A stretch of 48,307 bases of DNA from an uncultured Solirubrobacterales bacterium. Its GTDB lineage: Bacteria; Actinomycetota; Thermoleophilia; Solirubrobacterales; 70-9. The stretch's first letter is position 1. Each line of letters opens with the position of its first letter. The translations under genes were made by a program, and so were the position numbers. Location: assembly GCA_903933815.1 (NCBI GenBank), contig CAIZLN010000108.1, forward strand, positions 1 through 48,307. Direction: 5' to 3'. The notes beneath the pieces were generated by a model, which saw only the letters and a program-made list of their open reading frames with translations, was not told the origin of the DNA and did not search any database. Positions 17,708 through 26,064 of the stretch are shown here, one piece after another.

Positions 17708-17720
17708 CGAAGGAGGTAAC

Positions 17721-20285
17721 TCAGGGAAAACCGTTCCAGCCGGCCGCGTAGCAGGGGCCGCCTTCACATGGATCAGTGATTTTTCCGTTTGTGGTGAGGA
17801 AGTCGGCGATCTGTTTCCGGATCAGGGGCGACTGGTTGATCACCGTGTCGTGTGGATCGACGCCAAAGTCGCCCGCAGGCGGGATGTTGCCGATCGGTGG
17901 CGGGTCGGTTCCAAACACCGTCCCCCCTTCAAGCCGCTTCGGACCGGTATCCCAGATGAAGAAGCCGCTGCCGTCTGCTGCGGATCCCGCGAGGTCTCCC
18001 AGGGTTGCGTGGCCGAAGAACGGTTCGATAAAGCCTTCGGTCAGACGGTTCAAATCAAGCGAAGGCGCTCGCAGCGGCGCTCCGATGGTCCGGGCCTGGA
18101 CTTCGGTGGCCACATTGGCGACCTGATGATCGCCGTAGGCCATTTCGATCAGGACCTTGTGGGCCGGGGTGTTCGGCAGCGGATCACCGGTCATGTGGTT
18201 GGCGTAGCCGTTTGGCTCACCACGGTCCCACAACATCTGCATCAGCGAGAAGATCACCGGCCGTTCAATCTGCTTCTGGTACGTCGGGTAGAGGATCTTC
18301 GAGTAGAGATCGAACGGGGCAGCCCTGGTCAGCAGCGTCGAGTAGTTCATTCCCGGTACATAGAGAACGGAGCGGGTGAAGTCCGGGGCAACGGCGGTCA
18401 ATGCGCCACCCGCGATACCCCCCTGGCTGTTGCCGTAATAGAAGAGGTCGCTGGTGTCGATCACCGACTCTCCGTTGAACCGGAAAGCAGGGCTGTCATC
18501 GAAGCCTTCAGGGTGGACCATCAGCCTTCCAAGGAAAAGGAAGTTCAGAAAACCCTGCTGAAGCCGGTCGGGCAGGGTCGAGAAGCTGGAGAGATCCTGA
18601 AGTGCAGGCAGGGCAGAGCCGACTACATCCTCGCTTGCCATGCCGCTCCAGTCAGTTCCGCAGACCATCACACCGTTCTCGGTGCCGAGCTGGCGGACAT
18701 TCCGCGTGTTGGTTTCTGAATACTGGCCGAACAGCCCATGCCCGTAGAGCGACGGCCTGACCCTCTCGATCACGTTCCCGCCCTCGTCAATGGCTGAGCG
18801 GGGGATGTTGCAGGTGAAGCGGGCGGTCATCTCGTTCCCGGGGATCCGGACGGGCTTCTGACCGGCATCGAGGTTGAACCTCGAGCCAGTGGGGCAGCCG
18901 TCTTCATCCAGGTAGCACGGAACCGTGAAAGTTCCGGTGACCGTGCGGATGTTCTGCTCACCGTTACCGGTCGGGGTCGGGTGGTCAGTCACATCGGTGA
19001 CCTGGAACTCCGGTGAGTCGCCGTCGACCACACCATCGGCGAGATCATTGTCACCAAGCGCGGCGAAGGCCCGGTCACGGATCGAGAGCATGCGACTGGT
19101 GATGTTTTCGGAGCTGGCGACAGTGAAGTCCCACGCCAGATAGAGGGATTTCCGCCTGACGCCTTTCTTCGCGAGGGTCCGAAAGATTGATTCATACCGG
19201 CTTCGGTGTTTCTCGACCACCCGGTTCAGCGTCCGGCGGTTGTCACGGTAGAGCCGGAATCCGGGCGGTGCCGTGATCAGGTTGCCTTCAGCATCCTTCA
19301 TGTTCCGGAGCGCGACGATGTAGCGGCGGCCGTTCTTCAGGTTCCTGCCCGGCCGGATTATCAGGTTGCGTGAACTGTTCTCGGTTGCGTTCAGGTCCAG
19401 TTCGCCCCAGATCAACTGTCGCTGGCCCGTCCTGGCGTCGATCAGCAGGACAGACTGCGACGGTTCATAGGTTCGGCTCATCTCGGTCAGGGGAACGATG
19501 CCCGACCTGTCGAAGGCGGGCTGGTTGTCCATGCCCGGCACGTAGACGGATATGAGCGGCCCGGTACTGAAGCCGTCAGCCAGGTTGAAGTCATCAATCC
19601 CGATCGCCTTGCCTGATCTGTTGATCGGTGTGGAGCCCGGATTGAAGGCGATGCGACGGCCGGTCTCGCTCGTCCGGTCCGTGCGTGTGTAGTAGTCGTT
19701 CGGGAACGGGGCCATGCATGGGTTTTCGAAGGCGGCGATGAAGTCGCAGTTGGCCGCTTTGCTCAGATCCACATCGAGCGGAATGGAGCAGCGTGAACGG
19801 TCCAGGCGCAGTGTGCCGGTGAGGCGGATCGGAGCTGATCTTCCGCCGGTCCGAATCACGCCGGTAAGGAGGAGCCCGGGGGACCCACAGTTGCGAACCA
19901 GTTTTCCGGCCTCTGAGCCGAGCCGGATGCTTACTTTTGGTCCGCCCCTGAGACGGTTCGGGCGGATTCGGACCCTGACTGCTCCAGCAGCGGTCCATTC
20001 CGACCACGCCTGCCTGACCTGCAGTTTTGCGACAACCAGGGAAGAACCGGACTTTGGGGCAGCGTTCGTGACGCGGCTCGAGACCTTGAGATCGACCCGC
20101 GACAGGGAGGCGACCTCAGCCTGTGATCTGGAGATGAAGCTCAGCTCTGGACCCTGAACCGCCAGGGCAGAGGAGGCTCCCGGCCCGGCAAGAACCGCGA
20201 GGATCACAAAGGCCGCCATACCGAAGGTGCGCCGGGCAAGCAGCCGTGGCCGCGCCAGGCAGTCTGCCGTTGAGCTCAAGTTCAT
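17721..20285 (-). CDS. Large secreted alpha/beta-hydrolase-like protein, paralog B
   Basis: This is an 854-residue secreted protein, paralogous to the downstream gene. Shared blocks in the same order include NPCMAPFPNDYYT, DGFSTGP, a PGMDNQPAFDRSGIVP block, GNSQGGIAGG, SVLYVPGMNYSTLLTR, LIFSLMQM-type, GEPNGYANHMT and CYAAGWNGFP. The putative Ser nucleophile sits in G-N-S-Q-G and a candidate His in GDHQV. The signal peptide core is MAAFVILAVLAGPGASSALA. I start at the ATG at 20285 because GGGAGAGG precedes it; the frame is open to 20375. Catalytic function is inferred from the elbow motif only. The last 35 bases before the stop are identical to those of paralog A, showing recent duplication or gene conversion at that end. 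Confidence 0.72.
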   Translation of the reverse strand: MNLSSTADCLARPRLLARRTFGMAAFVILAVLAGPGASSALAVQGPELSFISRSQAEVASLSRVDLKVSSRVTNAAPKSGSSLVVAKLQVRQAWSEWTAAGAVRVRIRPNRLRGGPKVSIRLGSEAGKLVRNCGSPGLLLTGVIRTGGRSAPIRLTGTLRLDRSRCSIPLDVDLSKAANCDFIAAFENPCMAPFPNDYYTRTDRTSETGRRIAFNPGSTPINRSGKAIGIDDFNLADGFSTGPLISVYVPGMDNQPAFDRSGIVPLTEMSRTYEPSQSVLLIDARTGQRQLIWGELDLNATENSSRNLIIRPGRNLKNGRRYIVALRNMKDAEGNLITAPPGFRLYRDNRRTLNRVVEKHRSRYESIFRTLAKKGVRRKSLYLAWDFTVASSENITSRMLSIRDRAFAALGDNDLADGVVDGDSPEFQVTDVTDHPTPTGNGEQNIRTVTGTFTVPCYLDEDGCPTGSRFNLDAGQKPVRIPGNEMTARFTCNIPRSAIDEGGNVIERVRPSLYGHGLFGQYSETNTRNVRQLGTENGVMVCGTDWSGMASEDVVGSALPALQDLSSFSTLPDRLQQGFLNFLFLGRLMVHPEGFDDSPAFRFNGESVIDTSDLFYYGNSQGGIAGGALTAVAPDFTRSVLYVPGMNYSTLLTRAAPFDLYSKILYPTYQKQIERPVIFSLMQMLWDRGEPNGYANHMTGDPLPNTPAHKVLIEMAYGDHQVANVATEVQARTIGAPLRAPSLDLNRLTEGFIEPFFGHATLGDLAGSAADGSGFFIWDTGPKRLEGGTVFGTDPPPIGNIPPAGDFGVDPHDTVINQSPLIRKQIADFLTTNGKITDPCEGGPCYAAGWNGFP

Positions 20286-20461
20286 CGCCTCTCCCAATCC
20301 CTGCCTTTCGGCAGTCCCTGATTCGGCCCCTCCGACCGAACCTTCTGACGGCAGTCTAGCCAGTGTTATGCTCAAACCGCTCCGAAGTCGGGTTCGGGTG
20401 TTTTAGAGGGAAGTACGTAGGGACGGCCCCGGGTCGTCACAACGAATTGAGAGGAACCACC

Positions 20462-23020
20462 TTGAAGCTGATTCGCCTTTTGACGTCGGTAATCGCTCTG
20501 TCCCTGGCCTTTGGTGCCACAGCAGTCAGCGCTGGTGCCGCCCCCGGCATCGCTCAGCAGGCGAAGAAGACATGCAAGGCCAAGAAGGGCAAGGCAAAGC
20601 AGAGCTGCATCAAGGCCACCACCAAGCGGCTTCAGGCTCAGGCCAAGCGGGAGCGCCAGCGCGAACTCCAGAACCCGCGGGTCACGATCCGCACCACCGA
20701 GTACGGCATCCCGAGGATCGTCGCTGACTCCTACCGCGGTCTGGGCTTCGGATACGGCTACTCGCTCGCCAAAGAGAACATCTGCTCGATGGCGGACATC
20801 TACACCACCGTCCGCGGTGAGCGCTCCAAGTACTTCGGTCCGAACGGCAACTGGCAGCTGACCGGCAACGGCATCTCCTACAAGAATCTCGAGGCGGACT
20901 TCGCCCACAGGCGGGTAATCGAGGAAGACACGATAGGCAAGGTCCTGGCCGCAGGGGGAATTAATGCCCCCAAGCCGGAAGTTCGGGAAGTCGTCCGTGG
21001 CTATGTGAAGGGCTACAACCAGTATCTCGCCAGGACTGGCGTCGCCAACCTTCCTGACGAAACCTGCCGCGGCGAGGCGTGGGTCAAGCCGATCACCGAG
21101 CTCGACACCTACCTGCGCTTCTACCAGCTCGGCACCATGGCCGGTCTGGGCGCCGCAGTTGACGGCACGGCCAACGTCTCACCGCCACTGACCCCGGCTG
21201 CAGCCAACAGGGCTCAGTCCACGGCAGATTCGGTGACCGCAGAGGACCTCGAGGCAGTGGACGAAAAGCGTCCTGACATCGGATCAAACGCCGTGGGACT
21301 CGGCAGCGAGTCGACCTCCACCGGCAAGGGAATGCTCTACGGCAACCCGCACTTCCCGTGGTCCGGTTCCGAGCGCTTCTTCCAGGCTCAGCTGACCATT
21401 CCGGGAAAGATCAACGTCAGCGGCGCCAGCCTGCTGGGCGCGCCGGTCGTCCTGATCGGGCACACACAGAACCTCGCATGGACCCATACCGTCTCGACTG
21501 CGCGGCGCTTCTCGGCCTTCCGGGAGGAGCTTGTGCCCGGACAGCCGACCAAATACATCGTTGACGGCGAGCAGAAGAACATGAAGGCGACCGAGGTCAC
21601 CGTCGAGGTCAAGCAGCCCGACGACTCGATCGAGACAGAGACCAGGACGCTCTATTCGACCGTTCATGGCCCGGTTTTCGACACGGTCCAGAAGTCAAAG
21701 GTGTTTCCGTGGACTGCGGATTACGCCTACACGATCTTTGACCCCAACTCGCAGGGTCTCAGGTTCATCAATCATTTCTTCGAGACCAACCGCGCCCAGA
21801 GCGTCGGTGACCTCAGAGACGTGCTCTACAGGAACCAGGGTGTGCCGTGGGTCAACACGATCGCGGCTGACTCGAAGGGCAAGTCTCTCTATGCCGATGT
21901 TGGCGCGATCCCGAACATTGACCAGGCGAGAGTTGACGAGTGCGGCACTCCCGGAATAGGTGCCGGCGCCTGGGGCACACTCCAGGTAGCCGTTCTGGAC
22001 GGCGAGAGGTCCGAATGCGACATGCAGAAGGCACCGGGTGCGGTTGCCGGGGGCATCCTGCCACCGAGCAAGCTGCCGCTGATGATCCGTGACGACTACG
22101 TCAGCAACATGAACGACAGTTACTGGCTTACCAACCCTGAGCAGCCACTCGAAGGCTTCTCACCGATCATCGGTAACGAGAAGTTCACTCGCTCGCTGAG
22201 AACCCGGAACGGTCTGGTCCAGATTGAAGAGCGCCTGAACGGCACCGACGGCAACTCCGGAAACAAGTACACGCCGGAGCTGCTGCGGGAGTTCATCACC
22301 AACAATCGAAACTACGGTGCGGAACTGTGGGTTGATCCGATGGTCACCTACTGCCAGTCCAACCAGGTGATCAACTCAGTTGACGTCAGCGAAGCCTGCG
22401 GCGTTCTGGCCAACTACGACGAAACCGAGAACCTGGATTCGCCTGGTGCACTTTTGTGGCGCCGCGTAATGGGAAGGCTTCTGGCCGTAACCGGCGGAGC
22501 GGGAGCCTTCCAGACATCGTTCTCGCTGGCTGACCCGGTCCACACTCCGAGAGGACTCGATACGAGCAAGCCAGCGGTGCCCAAGGCGCTCTCCGACACG
22601 GTTACCGAGTTGAACAATCTCAGCATCCCGATGGACGCGTCCTGGCGTGAGTACCAGTTCGTCACCCGTAACGGGGTTGAGATTCCGATCCCCGGAGGCT
22701 TCGGCGGCGACGGTGTGTTCAACGTGATCAGTTCGGTCCGGAACAACGGCACTGGCAGGTACGACTCGGTGAGGCACGGCTCAAGCTTCATCATCATGGC
22801 TTCGCTCACCGGAGTGAAGTGCCCCGACGTGAAGACGATCCTCACCTACTCACAGGCGGCCACCAATGTCGACTCGCCTCACTACTCCGATCAGACCGAA
22901 CTCTTCTCGGAAGAAGGCTGGGTCGAAGACCGCTTCTGCGCATCGCAGCAGAAGCAGTCGCCGGGCCTGAGTACGACCTACCTGAACGGCGGCTCCAAGG
23001 CCGCCCGCAACGGCTGGTAG
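20462..23020 (+). CDS. Secreted penicillin-acylase-family Ntn hydrolase (aculeacin/AHL-acylase-like)
   Basis: This is an exported N-terminal-nucleophile amidohydrolase that would mature by self-cleavage into alpha and beta chains. The beta chain should begin at Ser275 within D-I-G-S-N-A-V, the classic G-S-N site; LLYGNPHFPW-type sequence follows 20 residues later, as in aculeacin and acyl-homoserine-lactone acylases. Substrates in the family are amides with aliphatic or aromatic acyl groups; the actual one is unknown. TTG at 20462 is preferred over the frame's earlier ATG at 20363: AGAGGAA precedes it and a signal peptide follows directly (LIRLLTSVIALSLAFGATAVSA). Between signal peptide and enzyme is a Lys-rich segment with Cys38 and Cys49 (KKTCKAKKGKAKQSC). 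Its length of 852 residues is typical. Confidence 0.88.
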   Translation: MKLIRLLTSVIALSLAFGATAVSAGAAPGIAQQAKKTCKAKKGKAKQSCIKATTKRLQAQAKRERQRELQNPRVTIRTTEYGIPRIVADSYRGLGFGYGYSLAKENICSMADIYTTVRGERSKYFGPNGNWQLTGNGISYKNLEADFAHRRVIEEDTIGKVLAAGGINAPKPEVREVVRGYVKGYNQYLARTGVANLPDETCRGEAWVKPITELDTYLRFYQLGTMAGLGAAVDGTANVSPPLTPAAANRAQSTADSVTAEDLEAVDEKRPDIGSNAVGLGSESTSTGKGMLYGNPHFPWSGSERFFQAQLTIPGKINVSGASLLGAPVVLIGHTQNLAWTHTVSTARRFSAFREELVPGQPTKYIVDGEQKNMKATEVTVEVKQPDDSIETETRTLYSTVHGPVFDTVQKSKVFPWTADYAYTIFDPNSQGLRFINHFFETNRAQSVGDLRDVLYRNQGVPWVNTIAADSKGKSLYADVGAIPNIDQARVDECGTPGIGAGAWGTLQVAVLDGERSECDMQKAPGAVAGGILPPSKLPLMIRDDYVSNMNDSYWLTNPEQPLEGFSPIIGNEKFTRSLRTRNGLVQIEERLNGTDGNSGNKYTPELLREFITNNRNYGAELWVDPMVTYCQSNQVINSVDVSEACGVLANYDETENLDSPGALLWRRVMGRLLAVTGGAGAFQTSFSLADPVHTPRGLDTSKPAVPKALSDTVTELNNLSIPMDASWREYQFVTRNGVEIPIPGGFGGDGVFNVISSVRNNGTGRYDSVRHGSSFIIMASLTGVKCPDVKTILTYSQAATNVDSPHYSDQTELFSEEGWVEDRFCASQQKQSPGLSTTYLNGGSKAARNGW

Positions 23021-23035
23021 AAGCGCCTGGAGGCT

Positions 23036-23061
23036 CCAGCCCGGCCGCGAGGCCGGGCTGG
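23036..23061 (+). terminator. Perfect GC hairpin after the acylase gene
   Basis: CCAGCCCGGCC (23036-23046), a GCGA tetraloop and GGCCGGGCTGG (23051-23061) form an uninterrupted 11-bp stem 15 bases after the acylase stop. There is no strong U-run, but position and stability suit a terminator. Confidence 0.6.
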
Positions 23062-23125
23062 GCCGCCTCCCTGAGTGTTTTCGGGCAGGAATGGGTCAAA
23101 GGCAGGTCAGCGGCCTATACTCCCG

Positions 23126-23145
23126 TTGATTGACGTGTCAATCAA
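23126..23145. promoter_or_regulatory. Perfect palindromic operator, FadR/TetR-like, over a promoter
   Basis: TTGATTGAC-GT-GTCAATCAA is a perfect 9-bp inverted repeat around a two-base centre. It begins four bases after a TATACT -10 box (23116-23121), so it covers the expected transcription start of the nitrilase-tetR operon. The AT-rich TGAnTGA/TCAnTCA halves resemble sites of TetR-type FadR repressors of fatty acid degradation. The natural ligand-responsive repressor is the TetR encoded two genes downstream. Confidence 0.65.
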
Positions 23146-23170
23146 CCTTTGATGAGGGCAGCCGGAGCTG

Positions 23171-23986
23171 ATGAGAGCCGCCGTTGTACAGATCAACTCG
23201 ACAGCCGACCGCGACCGGAATCTCGAGCGGGCGGCTCTTCAGGTAGGACAGGCAGCTAAAGCCGGTGCCGAACTCGTTGTGCTGCCTGAAAAGTGGCCGC
23301 TTCTGGCGGCCGGCGAGGACCTCGCTGCCGGGGCGCAGTCGATCGACGGTGAGGCTGTCACCAGCGCCCGCGCCTGGGCCCGTGAGCACGGTGTAGCGCT
23401 GCTGGCGGGGAGCTTCACCGAAGCCCGTCCGGAAGGTCTGCCCAGCAACACTTCGCTCTTGATCTCGCCAGAGGGAGAGATAGCCGCGACCTACCGGAAG
23501 ATTCACATGTTCGACGTGGACGTGGGCGGAGTCTCTTACCGCGAGTCGTCGCACGAGCAGGCCGGTAGCCAGCTTGTCATCTCGGACCTCGGCCAGGCAC
23601 GGATCGGCATGGCCGTGTGTTACGACCTGCGCTTTCCGGAGCTGTTCCGGGCACTCCTCGGGCTGGGTGCGAACCTCTTCACCCTGCCGTCCGCATTCAC
23701 TGTTGCCACCGGCCGCGATCACTGGGAGATCCTGGTGCGGGCCCGGGCGATCGAGAACCAGTCCTTCGTTCTGGCTGCCGATCAGGTTGGAAGAGCAGAT
23801 CCCGAGTACGACTCGTGGGGGCATTCGATGATTGTTGGTCCGTGGGGTGAGGTGCTTGCCGAGGTCGGGTCCGGCGAGGGATTCGCAGTTGCCGATCTGG
23901 ACTTCGACCGTCTTCGTGAAATCAGGACCAGCCTTCCAGCCGTCGCTCACCGCCGCCCGCAACTGTTTTCAGAGGGTCGTGCCTGA
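23171..23986 (+). CDS. Carbon-nitrogen hydrolase (nitrilase superfamily amidase)
   Basis: This is a cytoplasmic amidase-type hydrolase of 271 residues. The nitrilase superfamily triad is complete: Glu40 in LPEKW, Lys110 in YRKIHMFD and Cys150 in AVCYDLRFPE. The sequence pattern (YRKIHMFDVD, then CYDLRFPELFR) is that of the Nit/omega-amidase branch, whose members hydrolyse omega-amides or deaminated glutathione. Precise substrate assignment is not possible. GGAG lies five bases before the ATG. The gene follows a palindromic operator and overlaps the TetR gene by one base (TGATG), so it is the presumed target of that regulator. Confidence 0.88.
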   Translation: MRAAVVQINSTADRDRNLERAALQVGQAAKAGAELVVLPEKWPLLAAGEDLAAGAQSIDGEAVTSARAWAREHGVALLAGSFTEARPEGLPSNTSLLISPEGEIAATYRKIHMFDVDVGGVSYRESSHEQAGSQLVISDLGQARIGMAVCYDLRFPELFRALLGLGANLFTLPSAFTVATGRDHWEILVRARAIENQSFVLAADQVGRADPEYDSWGHSMIVGPWGEVLAEVGSGEGFAVADLDFDRLREIRTSLPAVAHRRPQLFSEGRA

Positions 23987-24585
23987 TGGCCCGGGAAACC
24001 GCAGTCGAGCGGCGACGCCAGATCCTTGACGCAGCGGTGCGGGTGTTTGCCCGACAGGGTTTCCACTCGACCCGGGTGGCGGATATCGCCGACGAAGCGG
24101 AGGTGGCCTACGGGCTCGTCTACCACTACTTCGATTCGAAGGAGAATGTGCTCGACGAGCTCTTCAGGCAGAGGTGGTCGCTGCTGATCGAGGCGATCAA
24201 GGGGGCCGACGCAAGCTCCCGGCCGCCCCCGGACAAGCTGGGGACGGTCGCTGGCTTCATCATCGATTCCTACCGTTACGACCCGGAACTGATGAAGGTG
24301 ATCATCGTCGAGGTCACCCGAGCCGCGAACTCATTCGGCCAGACTCACCTCGAGCAGATAAACGAGGCGTACCGGCTGATCGCTCAGATCGTTTCGGAAG
24401 GGCAGAAGGACGGTGTGTTTCGCAGGGATGTCGATGCCTATTTTGCGTCCATGACTTTTTACGGGGTCATCGAACAGCTGCTCTCGGGATGGATCTTCGG
24501 CCTGATCCCGGCCGGGGAAGCTGACTTTGAAGGGGCCCGCGACCTCGTCGTGACGACGATCTGCGACGGACTGGCCCTGCGTTAG
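23986..24585 (+). CDS. TetR-family regulator, FadR-like
   Basis: This is a 199-residue TetR repressor. The N-terminal helix-turn-helix covers about residues 8-55 with the signature AAVRVFARQGFHSTRVADIADEAEVAYGLVYHYF split across helices 1-3. The C-terminal ligand domain is all helical. The DNA-binding part looks like that of the FadR group, which responds to long-chain acyl-CoA, but the ligand here is unproven. It is translationally coupled to the nitrilase gene and very probably binds the palindrome at 23126-23145, giving autoregulation. A GC hairpin follows 13 bases after the stop. Confidence 0.88.
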   Translation: MARETAVERRRQILDAAVRVFARQGFHSTRVADIADEAEVAYGLVYHYFDSKENVLDELFRQRWSLLIEAIKGADASSRPPPDKLGTVAGFIIDSYRYDPELMKVIIVEVTRAANSFGQTHLEQINEAYRLIAQIVSEGQKDGVFRRDVDAYFASMTFYGVIEQLLSGWIFGLIPAGEADFEGARDLVVTTICDGLALR

Positions 24586-24598
24586 GGCCTTTGCGCCA

Positions 24599-24618
24599 GG
24601 CGGCGGAGGGCAGCCGCC
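24599..24618 (+). terminator. Short GC hairpin after the tetR gene
   Basis: GGCGGC (24599-24604) pairs with GCCGCC (24613-24618) across an eight-base loop, 13 bases after the tetR stop and before the next promoter. The stem is short and no U-tract follows. Confidence 0.35.
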
Positions 24619-24690
24619 GGCTGGACGTCATATCCCGGCTGAGCGACAGTAGTTGCTGACAGGGGCGCGGCGGGTATTGTGAAGGTCCAC

Positions 24691-24825
24691 ATGGATAACG
24701 AGATCATCAAGAGACTTACCTGGAGCCTGATGCTCACTGCCAGCGGTGCCTTGGCGACCTTGATCGCCGCCCGCCTGACTGCCGTCGCCTACCGGCGCAT
24801 ATTCAACGAGGACCCGCCCGAGTAG
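24691..24825 (+). CDS. Small membrane protein, DUF4235-like
   Basis: This 44-residue open frame (MDNEIIKRLTWSLMLTASG to NEDPPE at the end) carries one hydrophobic segment, about residues 10-33, followed by YRRIFNEDPPE. That tail and its placement next to DUF1469 and DUF3618 genes match actinobacterial DUF4235 proteins, which have unknown function. GAAGG lies a few bases before the ATG, and TATTGT (24675-24680) with TTGCTG 16 bases further upstream could be the promoter. It ends two bases before the next gene and is almost surely co-transcribed with it. Confidence 0.7.
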   Translation: MDNEIIKRLTWSLMLTASGALATLIAARLTAVAYRRIFNEDPPE

Positions 24826-24827
24826 CC

Positions 24828-25253
24828 ATGGCGTCCCCCAATCCGCACCGCCCTGACTCGGAAAAGACCGTGGGTGAACTGGTCTTCGAGGTAACCGAAA
24901 AGACCTCGAACCTGATCCGCGATGAAATTGAACTCGCAAAGACCGAGATCAGCGAGAAGGTCACCACCCTTGTCCGCGGGTCGGCAGTCGGTGTCGCCGC
25001 CGGGGTTTTCGCCTTCCTCGCCCTGATTTTGCTGATGCTGGCCTTCGCCCTCGGCCTGAACTCTCTCTTCTTCGAAGATCAGCCCTGGGCCGGGTTTTTG
25101 ATCGAAGCGGTTATCTTCATCGCGATCGCTGCCGGGGCCGGTGCGTTCGCCTACAAGTCCTTCGAGGACACCGGAGCACCGGTTCCGACCGATGCGATCG
25201 AAGAGGCCCAGAAGACCCGTGCCATCCTGATGCCGGGCGAGGAGGACCGATGA
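24828..25253 (+). CDS. Phage-holin-superfamily (DUF1469/YqjE-like) membrane protein
   Basis: This 141-residue protein has an amphipathic helix at the N-terminus (TSNLIRDEIELAKTEISEKV) followed by two transmembrane segments (about residues 45-70 and 82-105) and a short cytoplasmic tail. This is the layout of the DUF1469 family, grouped with holins by fold but found in ordinary chromosomes. Its role is unknown; association with membrane stress proteins is suspected for the E. coli relative YqjE. It lies two bases after the DUF4235-like gene and overlaps the DUF3618 gene by ATGA. No other phage gene is near, so a prophage is not implied. Confidence 0.8.
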   Translation: MASPNPHRPDSEKTVGELVFEVTEKTSNLIRDEIELAKTEISEKVTTLVRGSAVGVAAGVFAFLALILLMLAFALGLNSLFFEDQPWAGFLIEAVIFIAIAAGAGAFAYKSFEDTGAPVPTDAIEEAQKTRAILMPGEEDR

Positions 25254-25555
25254 CCGAGAAGAACGAATCGAAGGTGCCAGAGCCGTTCCGTCCTGAAGGC
25301 ACGCCGGCCCCGTCGGCCGGTTCTCCCGGCTCGCCGTACAGGTCCCCGCCGCCCAAGCGCTCGTCAGCTCAGATCCGGGCCGACATGGATCGCCAGCGGC
25401 AGGAGCTCAGCCATTCAGTCGACCACCTCCGTGAACGGGTGACCGACCTCACTGACTGGCGCAGTCAGATCAAAAAGCATCGCCGCTCGATCGTGGTGGG
25501 TGCGGTGGCGACCGGTTTCGTCGTCGGCGGCCTGATGGCATTGCGCCGCCGGTAG
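25250..25555 (+). CDS. DUF3618-family membrane protein
   Basis: This 101-residue protein has a disordered Pro-rich N-terminus. The conserved helix QIRADMDRQRQELSHSVDHL is characteristic of DUF3618, and one transmembrane segment near the C-terminus (about 80-97) ends in Arg-Arg-Arg. Function is unknown. The family constantly travels with DUF1469 and DUF4235 proteins in actinobacteria, as it does here, implying a joint membrane complex. It overlaps the preceding gene by four bases (ATGA) and converges with the deformylase gene, leaving 16 bases. Confidence 0.8.
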   Translation: MTEKNESKVPEPFRPEGTPAPSAGSPGSPYRSPPPKRSSAQIRADMDRQRQELSHSVDHLRERVTDLTDWRSQIKKHRRSIVVGAVATGFVVGGLMALRRR

Positions 25556-25571
25556 TCCCGCCTGGACCGTC

Positions 25572-26057
25572 TCAGCGGTATTCCTGCCTGCGAAAGAGGT
25601 CGTCGGTTATGGAGGCGACCCGGTCGAGGAAGAGGATGCCATCAAGGTGATCGATCTCGTGGAGCACGCAGCGTGCCTCGAAGCCCTTCAGTTCAACCTC
25701 TTCACCGCCGAAAGCGACGGTCGCCCGGCGTGGACGGCGCACGTTGGCTGTCAGGTCGGGCAGGCTCAGACAGCCTTCACGACTCACCTTGGATCCCTCT
25801 GATCGTGCTGTCACTTTCGGGTTGACGAGAACCATCAGTCCGTGAGGTTCCTTGGCCCTGGGGTGGCCGGTGATGTCCACCACCGCCACCCTCAGCGGAT
25901 ACCCGATCTGGGGTGCGGCCAGTCCGACGCAGTGCTCGAAAGAGCGCATGGTGTCGATCAGGTCTTTGACCACATCATCCACATCACCCGGCTGGGCCGG
26001 GGCGCAGAGCTGCTTCAGCAGCGGGTGCGGATAGGTCAGGACCTCACGGACAGCCAC
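25572..26057 (-). CDS. def: Peptide deformylase
   Basis: Peptide deformylase removes the N-formyl group from nascent proteins as a metallo-enzyme (Fe2+ or a substitute). All three signatures are present: GLAAPQ (45-50), EGCLS with metal ligand Cys96, and H133-E134-I-D-H137 with two His ligands and the catalytic Glu. At 161 residues it is a normal type 1/3-sized enzyme. The start is GTG with no clear Shine-Dalgarno sequence. It is the last gene of a leftward set degV, gcvR-like, def, with only seven bases between the last two. The usual fmt partner is absent. Confidence 0.95.
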   Translation of the reverse strand: MAVREVLTYPHPLLKQLCAPAQPGDVDDVVKDLIDTMRSFEHCVGLAAPQIGYPLRVAVVDITGHPRAKEPHGLMVLVNPKVTARSEGSKVSREGCLSLPDLTANVRRPRRATVAFGGEEVELKGFEARCVLHEIDHLDGILFLDRVASITDDLFRRQEYR

Positions 26058-26064
26058 GGGAAGG

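Noticed and set aside
17442-18719. A 425-codon plus-strand open frame opposite the secreted paralogs
   Set aside because: It overlaps two well-supported genes on the other strand, and its protein is Arg/His/Gly-rich with no domain. This is a typical shadow frame in GC-rich DNA.
2924-23020. A quorum-quenching system formed by the lactonase-like metallo-hydrolase and the acylase
   Set aside because: The genes are 17 kb apart with unrelated neighbours, and both families have many other substrates. There is no LuxI/LuxR gene in the window.
24828-25253. Prophage remnant suggested by a holin-like protein
   Set aside because: DUF1469 proteins are ordinary chromosomal proteins in actinobacteria. 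No integrase, capsid, lysin or att repeats are nearby.
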